Positions 20,497 through 28,290 of a DNA stretch of 51,935 bases are shown piece by piece. A program made the position numbers and the translations under genes. Each line of letters begins with the position of its first letter. Within the stretch, counting starts at the first letter, position 1. The notes below the pieces were generated by a model, which did no database searches, was not told where the DNA came from, and was given only the letters and a program-made list of their open reading frames with translations. Source of the DNA: JACQHM01 sp964535215 (GTDB lineage Bacteria; Methylomirabilota; Methylomirabilia; Methylomirabilales; JACQHM01); assembly GCA_964535215.1 (NCBI GenBank), contig CAZHST010000024.1, positions 1 to 51,935 on the forward strand. The letters run 5' to 3'.

Positions 20497-21780
20497 ATGG
20501 GTGAAGGAAGCAGGCCAAAAATCTATACGGTGAGCGAGCTTACCGCTGAGATCAAAGGGCTCCTGGAGGAGGCCTTCCCCGGGATCTGGCTTGAGGGGGA
20601 GATCTCCAACTTCCGTCAGCACCACAGCTCGGGTCACATGTACTTTACGTTAAAGGATCCGGAGAGTCAGATCCGGGCGGTCATGTTCCGCTACGTCAAC
20701 CGGTCCCTGAAATTCATGCCCCAGGATGGCCTCCAGGTCCTGGTCTACGGCTCTGTCGGCCTCTATGAGACGAGGGGGGAGTACCAGTTCTACGTCGAGG
20801 CCATGGAACCGAAAGGGCTCGGGGCCCTCCAGCTTGCCTTTCAGCAGTTGAAGGAAAAGCTGGAAAAAGAGGGTCTCTTCGACCCCTCCCACAAGAAGCC
20901 GATCCCGTTGCTCCCCGAGCGGATCGGGATCATCACCTCCCCAACGGGGGCGGCGATCCGGGACATCCTGAACGTCCTCAGCCGTCGCTTTGCCAACATC
21001 AATCTGCTGATCTATCCGGTGAGCGTTCAGGGCGAGCAGGCTGCCCCTGAGATCGTCGCGGCCTTAGAGGAACTCAATCGGCGGGGGGGGCTGGATGTGA
21101 TCATCCTGGCCAGAGGGGGCGGTTCGATCGAGGACCTCTGGGCCTTCAACGAGGAGGTCGTGGCCCGGGCCATCTTCCAGAGCAAGATCCCGGTTATCTC
21201 CGCCATCGGCCACGAGGTTGACTTCACCATTGCGGACTTCGTCGCTGACCTGCGGGCCCCTACCCCTTCAGCGGCCGCCGAGCTGGTGATCTCCCGAAAG
21301 GATGAGCTGGTCCAGCGGCTGGATGACCTCTCCGCCAGGATGACCATGACCATCCAGCGTAAGCTGGAGACCCTGGGAGAGAGGCTTCATGGATTGAAGC
21401 GTCACCTGGACCTCCTCAGTCCCCGGGAGGTGATCCACCTCCACCGGGAGAGAACGACCGAGCTGTGGAAACGGCTCTCCGCATGGGTCATCCACCGGCT
21501 GGCCATTCTGCAGGGGGAGCTGAAGGCGACGGCCGGAAAGCTGGAATCGCTCAGCCCCTTAGCCGTCCTGGCCCGGGGCTATAGTATCTGCCGGAAACTC
21601 CCATCGTTGGAGGTCGTCAGGGAAGCGTCGTCGGTCAAGGTGGGGCAGATGGTGGCCGTCAGGCTTTACCACGGGGAGCTGATCTGCGGGGTAAAGGACA
21701 CCAGGGACGCTCAGGGGAACCAGGTGGCAAACTCCAAGAAGCAACCGGGGTCGGACCGGAACCTCACCTTCAACTTTTAA
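20497..21780 (+). CDS. xseA: Exodeoxyribonuclease VII large subunit
   Basis: A 427-residue nuclease subunit that degrades single-stranded DNA in both directions. The N-terminal OB-fold has WLEGEISNFRQHHSSGHMYFTLKD. The catalytic domain has GIITSPTGAAIRDI, ARGGGSIEDLWAFNEE and SAIGHEVDFTI. A coiled-coil region and a short C-terminal tail follow. The frame is open to 20398, but the family normally begins just before IYTVSELT, so the ATG at 20497 is chosen even though no Shine-Dalgarno sequence precedes it. xseB follows 28 bases later. Confidence 0.94.
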   Translation: MGEGSRPKIYTVSELTAEIKGLLEEAFPGIWLEGEISNFRQHHSSGHMYFTLKDPESQIRAVMFRYVNRSLKFMPQDGLQVLVYGSVGLYETRGEYQFYVEAMEPKGLGALQLAFQQLKEKLEKEGLFDPSHKKPIPLLPERIGIITSPTGAAIRDILNVLSRRFANINLLIYPVSVQGEQAAPEIVAALEELNRRGGLDVIILARGGGSIEDLWAFNEEVVARAIFQSKIPVISAIGHEVDFTIADFVADLRAPTPSAAAELVISRKDELVQRLDDLSARMTMTIQRKLETLGERLHGLKRHLDLLSPREVIHLHRERTTELWKRLSAWVIHRLAILQGELKATAGKLESLSPLAVLARGYSICRKLPSLEVVREASSVKVGQMVAVRLYHGELICGVKDTRDAQGNQVANSKKQPGSDRNLTFNF

Positions 21781-21808
21781 ACCCTGCTCCCAAGGAACCG
21801 GTAAAGGG

Positions 21809-22066
21809 GTGGATGTGGAGGAACTCAAATTCGAAGAAGCCCTTCGGCGCCTTGAGGCCATCGTTGAGCGTCTGGAGACGGGAGACCTCCCCTTGGAGGA
21901 GGCGTTAGGGGCCTTTGAGGAGGGGGTCCGGATGGTCAAACTCTGCTCCAGACGCTTGAATGAAGCGGAGAGGAGGATCAGCATCCTCATGAAAAACGCC
22001 GCGGGGGAGCTTCAGGAACATCCGTTCGTGCCCGAAGAGTTCACGGGAAGGGCCGACGAGGTGTAG
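21809..22066 (+). CDS. xseB: Exodeoxyribonuclease VII small subunit
   Basis: 85 residues with the XseB pattern FEEALRRLEAIVERLETGDLPLEEALGAFEEGVRMVKLCSRRLNEAERRI, a helical hairpin. Several copies coat each XseA subunit, so the two genes are normally adjacent as here. The start is GTG at 21809; another GTG six bases later is possible. About 20 variable residues follow the core. Confidence 0.93.
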   Translation: MDVEELKFEEALRRLEAIVERLETGDLPLEEALGAFEEGVRMVKLCSRRLNEAERRISILMKNAAGELQEHPFVPEEFTGRADEV

Positions 22067-22098
22067 GCCCCAGGCGGGTGGTGACCTGTCCCATCAGG

Positions 22099-22908
22099 AT
22101 GAAGAAGGAACGGCTGGATCGACTCCTGGTTGAGCGGCGTCTTTTCGAGAGTCGGGAGAAGGCCCAAGCCGCCATTATGGCCGGTCAGGTCCTGGTCGAG
22201 GGCCAGGTGGCCTGGAAGGCAGGGACCCTCGTGCATCCCCAGGCTTCCATCGTGTTGAAGGAAGGGGTGTGCCCGTATGTCAGTCGTGGGGGCTTAAAAC
22301 TGAAAGGGGCCCTCGAGGCCTTTCAAATTAGGGTCGCGGGGAGGGTTTGCCTCGACGTGGGGGCTTCCACCGGGGGGTTTACGGACTGCCTCCTTCAAGA
22401 AGGGGCCAGGAAGGTCTATGCGGTCGATGTCGGGTATGGGCAACTCCACACCAGGCTCCGGGGTGATCCCCGGGTGGTGATCCTGGAGCGGACCAACATC
22501 CGCTCCTTGACGCCGGAGGCCCTCCCCGAGGGCCCCGATTTCGCCACCGTTGATGTGTCCTTCATCTCCTTAAGCCTAGTCCTTCCCGTCGTTGTCGGTC
22601 TCCTCCACGAGCCCTGTGAGATCGTCGCCTTGGTCAAGCCCCAGTTCGAGGTGGGGAAAGGGCAGGTGAGGGGGGGTGTCGTGAAGGACCAGGCGGTCCA
22701 CCGGGCTGTCCTCTTGAAGGTAGGCCAGGTGGCGGAGGTGCTTCACCTCAACGTTTTGGGGATCTTCCCCTCGCCCCTGTTAGGGCCAAAGGGGAATCGG
22801 GAGTTCTTCATGCATCTCTCCCGTGAGGGGTGCAGGAGATCTCTAGAAGGGCTTGTCGAAACGGCCATGACCTCAGGCGGCTCACGAACGATCGCCCACG
22901 ATGTCTAG
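22099..22908 (+). CDS. tlyA: TlyA-family rRNA 2-prime-O-methyltransferase
   Basis: 269 residues: an N-terminal S4 RNA-binding domain (ERLDRLLVERRLFESREKAQAAIMAG, about 3-60) followed by an FtsJ-like Rossmann methyltransferase. The SAM-binding motif is LDVGASTGGFTDCLL and the catalytic-lysine region is ALVKPQFEVGKGQV. TlyA proteins methylate ribose positions in rRNA; some homologues were once called hemolysins. The frame opens with GTG at 22078, but the ATG at 22099 gives the normal S4 start. The xseA-xseB-tlyA-nadK-recN order is a common conserved block. Confidence 0.9.
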   Translation: MKKERLDRLLVERRLFESREKAQAAIMAGQVLVEGQVAWKAGTLVHPQASIVLKEGVCPYVSRGGLKLKGALEAFQIRVAGRVCLDVGASTGGFTDCLLQEGARKVYAVDVGYGQLHTRLRGDPRVVILERTNIRSLTPEALPEGPDFATVDVSFISLSLVLPVVVGLLHEPCEIVALVKPQFEVGKGQVRGGVVKDQAVHRAVLLKVGQVAEVLHLNVLGIFPSPLLGPKGNREFFMHLSREGCRRSLEGLVETAMTSGGSRTIAHDV

Positions 22909-22913
22909 TCCCA

Positions 22914-22943
22914 GCAGGGAGTTGTTTAGCTCCTGCTTCTCTC
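22914..22943 (+). terminator. Weak hairpin just after tlyA
   Basis: GCAGGGAG (22914-22921) pairs with CTCCTGC (22930-22936) with one bulged G, followed by the pyrimidine run TTCTCTCT. The tail is not a pure T-run, so termination is uncertain. It begins 6 bases after the tlyA stop. Confidence 0.3.
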
Positions 22944-23060
22944 TAGGGGCCTTCACCGTCAGGGATCCCTTGTCATCCTCCTGGGGCCGCCTATGCTCGA
23001 ATTCCCTTGCCAACCCGAGCTGGTTGGAGTACCATAGAGGTGCTTTCCTTAGATTCGGAG

Positions 23061-23271
23061 GTGCGACTAGGTTCTTCTCGCCTCCGTCGTGCTCGCCGCC
23101 TTTGGCTTCGGCCTACCATCTGGATATGCCCAGATCACGTTTGCACCGCCAGTACCTTAGCCGGTGGATCCGGGTGGAGCTGTATTCGCCATGCTGGCGG
23201 CCTGGATCGTGACTGGCTCCGGGGTTTGGTCCTTTGGAACCATGGGGGCGATCCCGTTAAAGGACAGGTGA
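23061..23271 (+). pseudogene. Decayed ORF for a small exported or membrane protein
   Basis: In the 379-base tlyA-nadK gap, the frame from 23071 reads VLLASVVLAAFGFGLPSGYA, a textbook signal-peptide core, then QITFAPPVP, an amber stop (23158-23160), and then a second in-frame stretch, PVDPGGAVFAMLAAWIVTG plus SGVWSFGTMGAIPLKDR, to TGA at 23269-23271. GGAGGTGCGACTAG just upstream would supply a ribosome binding site and start, but one base out of frame. The amber plus the frameshift suggest a relic of a roughly 70-residue gene. I do not recognise the family. The rest of the gap (22944-23060) holds only a short CCAACC/GGTTGG hairpin at 23010-23027. Confidence 0.4.
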
Positions 23272-23287
23272 TCCATGCAGGGGGACG

Positions 23288-24136
23288 ATGAAGAGGATCG
23301 GCGTCATCGCCAAGCCCAAGCCTGAGGCCGAGGTGATCCTTCGGGAGCTGATCCCCTGGCTCCGCGAGCGGAGCGTCGAGGTGATCCTTGACCAGGAGAC
23401 GGGGGCGTTGATCGGGGAGGGAGGGGTCGGGAAGGACGAGGTCATTGCCGTTACGGATCTCCTCATCGTCTTGGGCGGAGATGGAACCCTCTTGTCGGTG
23501 GCGAGGCTGGTCGGGACGAGGGAGGTACCGATCATGGGGGTTAACCTCGGTGCCCTGGGGTTCTTGACCGAGGTGGCCCTGGACGAGCTGTACGACACGT
23601 TGACCTCAGCCCTTTCGGGGGACCTCAGGGTGAGCCGGCGGCTCACCCTTCAAGCGGCGGTCCGGCGGGAGGGGAAGCGGATCTCCGAGCACACGGTCTT
23701 AAACGATGCCGTCATTAACAAGGCGGCCTTGGCCCGGATCATCAGCCTGGAGACCTACATCGAGGGGGACTACGTTGCCACCTTCCGGTGCGATGGCCTG
23801 ATCATCTCCACCCCCACTGGTTCCACGGCTTATTCCCTGTCGGCCGGCGGCCCCATTGTCCACCCCTCCCTCCAGGCCATCGTCCTGACCCCCATCTGTC
23901 CCCATATGCTCGCGAATCGCCCCCTGGTCATCCCTGATGACGTCACCGTCGAGGTGATCCTGGCCTCGGAAAAGGAGGATGTTTACTTGACCTTGGATGG
24001 GCAGGAAGGGTTCCCCCTTCACCATCGGGACGTCGTGGAGGTCCAACGGGCCAGGCGGGTCATCTCCCTCGTGAGATCCCCTAAGCGGAACTACTTCGAA
24101 CTCTTGAGGACGAAACTCAAGTGGGGCGAACGATAG
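23288..24136 (+). CDS. nadK: NAD kinase
   Basis: A 282-residue ATP-NAD kinase that makes NADP. The N-terminal Rossmann part has LLIVLGGDGTLLSVARL with GGDGT at residues 63-67. The C-terminal beta-sandwich has VNLGALGFLTE and FRCDGLIISTPTGSTAYSLSAGGPIVHP, which bind NAD and the donor phosphates. GCAGGGGGACG lies directly before the ATG. recN starts 3 bases after its stop. Confidence 0.95.
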   Translation: MKRIGVIAKPKPEAEVILRELIPWLRERSVEVILDQETGALIGEGGVGKDEVIAVTDLLIVLGGDGTLLSVARLVGTREVPIMGVNLGALGFLTEVALDELYDTLTSALSGDLRVSRRLTLQAAVRREGKRISEHTVLNDAVINKAALARIISLETYIEGDYVATFRCDGLIISTPTGSTAYSLSAGGPIVHPSLQAIVLTPICPHMLANRPLVIPDDVTVEVILASEKEDVYLTLDGQEGFPLHHRDVVEVQRARRVISLVRSPKRNYFELLRTKLKWGER

Positions 24137-24139
24137 GCC

Positions 24140-25834
24140 ATGCTTTCGGAGCTGTACATCCGAAACTTTACGGTGATTGATGAGCTTCGGCTCGAACTGG
24201 CCCCTGGATTCAACGTCCTTACCGGCGAGACGGGGGCGGGGAAGTCAATCCTGATTGATGCGTTGAACGTCGTCCTCGGGGGCCGCTGGCAGGAGGAGCA
24301 GTTGCGGACGGGGGCCCACGAAGCTGTCGTGGAGGCTGCCTTCGACATCTCCCGGTGCCCGGAGGTCATCCAGCTCCTGGCCGATGAGGGCATCCCCCAG
24401 GCCCCTGATGAATACCTGGTCTTAAGGCGCCATCTGTTGAAGGATGGAAAGAGCAAGGCCTACATCAACGGGCGGTTCTCTTCGGCGGCGACCTTGAAGG
24501 CGTTGGGTGAGCGGTTCGTGGATATCCACGGCCAGGGCCAGACCTTTTCCCTTTTAAGCCCCAGGAAGCAGCTCCACCTTCTGGACATGTACGCCGGCCT
24601 GGCTGAGGAGGTGAAGGTCTTCAAAACGCTCTACGAGAAGCGTCAGCGGCTGAGGAAGGAGCTTACGGACCTGACCCTGCACGAGCAGGGGAAGGTGCAA
24701 CGCCTGGACATCTTAGAGTATCAACGAAAGGAGATTGATGCGGCCCGCCTCCGGGAAGGGGAGGAGGAGGAGCTTCTGGCCGAACGGTCGGTCCTGGTGA
24801 ACTTTGAGAAGCTCTACCATGCCGTCGAAGGGGCCTACCAGACCCTGTATGCCGAGGAAGGGGCGGTCTTGGAACGGTTGGCCTCGATCAGGGGGAAACT
24901 CGGGGAGGCTGGACGGATCGATCCCCGGCTCGGAGAACCCCTCCGGTCCTTAGAGGCTGCCGGGATTGACCTGGAGGAAGCTGCCGCTTTCTTAAGGGAT
25001 TACCGGGAGAAGCTCCAGTTCGATCCGGAACGCCTGGAAGCGGTCGAGGGACGGCTTCACGAGATCGGGAAACTGAAGCGCAAGTACGGGGCGTCGGTTA
25101 AGGAGATCCTCCGATACCGGCAGACCCTCGAGGAGGAGCTGGCCGCTCTCGAATTGTCGGAGGAGCGGATCCAGGCCCTTTCCAAAGAGGTGGAAGCTGT
25201 CGAGGAGGAGCTTCACATCCGGGCAGAGGCCCTTTCGTGGAAGCGACGAGAGGCGGCAAGGAAGTTGGAGCAAGAGATCACGGCCCAGCTGAAGGGGCTT
25301 GGAATGCCCCGGGCCGTCTTTCAGATCCTCCTTCTTGCGGGGGAGCTCGGTCCGACCGGAAAGGACCAGGGGGAGTTTCTCTTCTCTTCGAACCTGGGGG
25401 AGGAGCCCAAGCCCCTCCGGACGATTGCCTCGGGTGGGGAACTTTCCCGGACCATGCTGGCTCTTAAGACCGTCTTAGCCTCCGCCGACGAGATCCCAAC
25501 TTTGATCTTCGACGAGATTGATGCCGGCGTCGGCGGGGGGATGGCCGAGACCGTTGGGAGGAAGCTGTTTGCCATCTCCGTGGGACGTCAGGTCCTTTGC
25601 ATCACCCACCTCCCCCAGATCGCCTCCTTCGCCGACGCTCACTTCCGGGTGGAGAAACGTTCCATCAATCACCGGACGGAAGTGACCCTCAAACGGCTTC
25701 AGGAGGGGGAGCGGGTGGAGGAACTGGCCCGGATGCTGGGGGGGTCCAAGGAGCAGCCGATCCCCCTCCAGCACGCTAAGGAGCTTCTCGCCAGGGCTCA
25801 ACGTCTGAAACAAGGGGGGCAGGGACCGGGATAG
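24140..25834 (+). CDS. recN: DNA repair protein RecN
   Basis: A 564-residue SMC-like ATPase for double-strand break repair. It begins MLSELYIRNFTVIDELRLEL with Walker A GETGAGKS at residues 29-36. A long coiled coil with a central hinge follows. The C-terminal half has the ABC signature ASGGELSRTMLALK, Walker B TLIFDEIDAGVGGG and the H-loop CITHLPQIAS. The length matches E. coli RecN. The close nadK-recN spacing indicates one operon, and no LexA-type box was recognised. Confidence 0.96.
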   Translation: MLSELYIRNFTVIDELRLELAPGFNVLTGETGAGKSILIDALNVVLGGRWQEEQLRTGAHEAVVEAAFDISRCPEVIQLLADEGIPQAPDEYLVLRRHLLKDGKSKAYINGRFSSAATLKALGERFVDIHGQGQTFSLLSPRKQLHLLDMYAGLAEEVKVFKTLYEKRQRLRKELTDLTLHEQGKVQRLDILEYQRKEIDAARLREGEEEELLAERSVLVNFEKLYHAVEGAYQTLYAEEGAVLERLASIRGKLGEAGRIDPRLGEPLRSLEAAGIDLEEAAAFLRDYREKLQFDPERLEAVEGRLHEIGKLKRKYGASVKEILRYRQTLEEELAALELSEERIQALSKEVEAVEEELHIRAEALSWKRREAARKLEQEITAQLKGLGMPRAVFQILLLAGELGPTGKDQGEFLFSSNLGEEPKPLRTIASGGELSRTMLALKTVLASADEIPTLIFDEIDAGVGGGMAETVGRKLFAISVGRQVLCITHLPQIASFADAHFRVEKRSINHRTEVTLKRLQEGERVEELARMLGGSKEQPIPLQHAKELLARAQRLKQGGQGPG

Positions 25835-25848
25835 GCACATTTTTTCGC

Positions 25849-25877
25849 TTGACAAAAATAGAACATTTTTTTACTTT
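25849..25877 (+). promoter_or_regulatory. Strong sigma-70 promoter ahead of the IclR/CoA-transferase cluster
   Basis: A perfect TTGACA (25849-25854) is 17 bases from TACTTT (25872-25877), within an AT-rich island unlike the surrounding GC-rich DNA. ACATTTTTT occurs on both sides of the -35 box (25837-25845 and 25863-25871), exactly 26 bases apart, and TTTTCGAAAA (25879-25888) is a perfect palindrome over the expected start site. These are candidate operator elements for the IclR protein encoded next. Confidence 0.7.
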
Positions 25878-25922
25878 TTTTTCGAAAAGGTCCTTTACTG
25901 GTGACCTAGTGAGGTGGGGAAG

Positions 25923-26729
25923 GTGGAAGGTCGAAGAAGGAAGGAGAAAGCTGAGTACATCATCCAGTCGGTCAATCGGGCGCTGGACATTCTGGAGGCG
26001 TTCAACTACAACGAGGAAGAGCTGGGGGTGACGGAGCTAGCCGCCCGCCTAAACCTTCATAAAAACAATGTCTTCCGGCTCTTGGCCACCTTGGAGGTCA
26101 GGGGCTACATTGAACAGGACAAGAAGACTGGAAACTACCGGCTCGGGATCAAGACCTTTGAGATCGCCAACGTCTTCCTGCACCATCTGGGGCTTCGCCG
26201 GCAGGCCAAACCTATCCTGGAAGAGCTGGTTGCCCGATGCGATGAGACGGCCTACCTGGCCGTCTTGGACGGCCCCGAGGTCATCTACCTCCTCATGCAG
26301 GAGACGACCCAAACCGTCCGGATCGTCCCCAGGGTAGGGCGCAGGCTCCCGGCCTATGCCACGGCCTCGGGCAAGGTCCAGCTGGCCTACGAGTCTATTG
26401 ACCGGTTGAACGAACTGTTCAGGGATTACCCCTTGAAGAAGTACACGGAACGGACCATCGCCGATTTCGAGGCCCTGAAAGAGCACCTGAAGGAGGTGGC
26501 CAGGCTGGGTTACGCGATTGATGATGAGGAGCTGGAAGAGGGGGTCCGGTGCGTGGCCGCCCCTGTCCGGGATTACTCCCACAAGGTGGTGGCGGCCGTC
26601 GGCCTCTCGGGACCCCTCTCCCGGTTTTCCAACGAGCGGATTGAGGACGAGTTGGTTCCCCTTGTCAAGGAAGCGGCGGCGAAGGTCTCCCAGCGCCTGG
26701 GCTTTGAGATCGCGGCGGCCGCTAACTAA
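25923..26729 (+). CDS. IclR-family transcriptional regulator
   Basis: About 268 residues. A winged helix-turn-helix (SVNRALDILEAFNYNEEELGVTELAARLNLHKNNVFRLLATLEVRGYIEQ) is followed by an IclR effector-binding domain with GIKTFEIANVFL, GRRLPAYATASGK and the late DDEELEEGVRCVAAPVRD signature. Regulators of this family often control aromatic or carboxylic acid catabolism. GTG at 25923 has GAGG eight bases upstream; GTG at 25914 is in frame and possible. It is the first gene after a strong promoter and leads into the CoA-transferase genes, so it may autoregulate and control the unit. Confidence 0.9.
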   Translation: MEGRRRKEKAEYIIQSVNRALDILEAFNYNEEELGVTELAARLNLHKNNVFRLLATLEVRGYIEQDKKTGNYRLGIKTFEIANVFLHHLGLRRQAKPILEELVARCDETAYLAVLDGPEVIYLLMQETTQTVRIVPRVGRRLPAYATASGKVQLAYESIDRLNELFRDYPLKKYTERTIADFEALKEHLKEVARLGYAIDDEELEEGVRCVAAPVRDYSHKVVAAVGLSGPLSRFSNERIEDELVPLVKEAAAKVSQRLGFEIAAAAN

Positions 26730-26790
26730 CCCGTAATCCTCCGGGGAGAAGGTATGAGGACGGCCCGGAGCTGTCGTGGGGTGAGAAACC

Positions 26791-28216
26791 GTGAAGATGG
26801 GAGCCAAAAAGAAGAAACCGGAGATCCCTGTCCTGGACTGGCCTGCCGTGCCCATCCCGACCCCTGACGAGGTCTACAAAGGTTTAAGTGAGCAGGCCCG
26901 GGATTACCCCAACTGGCTGGAGGCGAACCTCCACCAGCGGGAGAACTTTAAGAAGCCGGAGAAACTCTCCAGGATCCGGGTCCTGGACTGCACAACCCGG
27001 CAGATTATTGGCCACTGGTGCTCGTCCCTCCTGGCCGAATTCGGGGCCGAGGTGATCCAGGTTGAGCCGCCGGGAGGGGACCCTTTAAGGAAGGCGACCC
27101 CCTTCGGTCGCAAAGAGTACATGATCAGGGACAACGTGGTGGGGGAGCCGGTTGGGCTCCATTTCCTCCACGAGATGCGCAACAAACAGTCCATCACCTT
27201 GAACCTGGAGAAGCCTGAGGGGCGGGAGCTTTTCAAGAAGCTGGTTGTCCATGCTGATGTGTTGATCGAGAATGCCCCCCCTGGGCAGTTTGACAGGTGG
27301 GGGATTGGCTATAGGCAGCTTTCAAAACTCAACCCCCGTTTAGTCTATGCTTGGGTCGGGCAGCGGGGCCAGTGGGGCCCTTTAAAGGACAGGCCGGGGA
27401 TGCTGGACCCCACGGCCCAGGCGGCCTGTGGCTTTGTCCATGGAACAGGTTTCCCCGTCGCCTTCGGCGGTCGGCCCACCCGGTCCGGGTTCTGGATGGG
27501 CGACCAGGTGGGGGGGACGGCGGCAGCCATAGGGATCATGGCCGCCCTCCTGTACCGGGACCGGGTCTCGGGAAAGGGGCAGTTCGTTGAGGCCACCGGG
27601 GCGGCGGCCGTCATCCGGATCCTGGACTACAACTGGGCCTGGTACGGGATGGACGGCTCGATCCGCCCCCGCTACGGGAACTGGGACCTGGCCATTAATA
27701 TCTATGCCGTGAACCCCTGCCGGGATGGCCAGATCATGGTGGGGGGGGGGGCATGACCGGCTCTGGTACCGGATCTGGAAGACGGTGGGGAAGGACAGGC
27801 CCGAGTTGGAGCAGCATATCGTCGAGGACCCCAAGCTCCGGGATGTGGTGAATCGCCTGCCCCACGTGGCCCAGGTGGAGACCTACACCGCCTTGACCGA
27901 GTGGCTCAAGGACAACACCCGCCTCCAGGCGGAGACGAAGCTCCAGGCCGAAGAGGTGGCCTCCGGGGGGGTGACCTTCGCGGACGAGGTGGCCGAGTTC
28001 CCCCACTTCAAGTACCGGGGGCATGTAGATGTCCTGGATGATGCCCTTTACGGCAAGATCCTCTACGCCACCTCGACCTTCCTGGAGCAGCGATGCCCAG
28101 GGCGGGTGAAGTGGTTGGGGAGGCCGACCGGCTTCGACAACGAGGATGTCTACCGGCGGCTCCTGGGCTTCAAGAAGGGAGACCTGGACCGGCTCAAGAA
28201 AAAGGGGATCATTTAA
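26791..28216 (+). pseudogene. Family III CoA-transferase subunit A, interrupted by a poly-G frameshift
   Basis: A CaiB/BaiF enzyme of about 475 residues, split into two frames. The first (26791-27756) contains IIGHWCSSLLAEFGAEVIQVEPPGGDPLR, IENAPPGQFDRWGIGY and the probable catalytic Asp in FWMGDQVGG, and ends at GGGA-stop. The second resumes directly after the 11-G run with HDRLWYRIWKTVGKDRPE and continues to the end of the family at 28216. Ten or thirteen Gs would restore one frame. It pairs with the gene at 28291, as in two-subunit enzymes such as benzylsuccinate CoA-transferase. The start is GTG 26791 or ATG 26797. The cause may be mutation, phase variation, slippage or a sequencing error. 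Confidence 0.85.
27741..27751 (+). repeat. 11-G homopolymer inside the CoA-transferase gene
   Basis: Eleven consecutive G residues follow ATGGT at the codons for Met-Val-Gly-Gly-Gly. It is the longest single-base G run noticed in the window and lies exactly where the coding frame is lost. Gly codons explain a G-rich spot, but not the length. Confidence 0.85.
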
Positions 28217-28251
28217 CCCTGGGGAGGCAGGGAGCTAAGCTTTCGTCGGAA

Positions 28252-28269
28252 GGGGGCTTTTTTGCCCCC
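28252..28269 (+). other. Hairpin between the two CoA-transferase genes
   Basis: GGGGGC (28252-28257) and GCCCCC (28264-28269) form a 6-bp all-GC stem around a TTTTTT loop. The Ts are in the loop, not after the stem, so on the plus strand it is not a standard terminator. It could tune the ratio of the two subunits by mRNA stability. Confidence 0.35.
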
Positions 28270-28290
28270 CTGCGAGGGAGAGAGGAGGAG

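Noticed and set aside
22901..23291. Open frames of about 100 codons in the tlyA-nadK gap
   Set aside because: They run out of phase with the signal-peptide-like frame, have no hydrophobic pattern or ribosome binding site, and look like chance frames.
28252..28269. Terminator between the CoA-transferase genes
   Set aside because: The T-run is the loop, not the tail, and both genes clearly belong to one unit.
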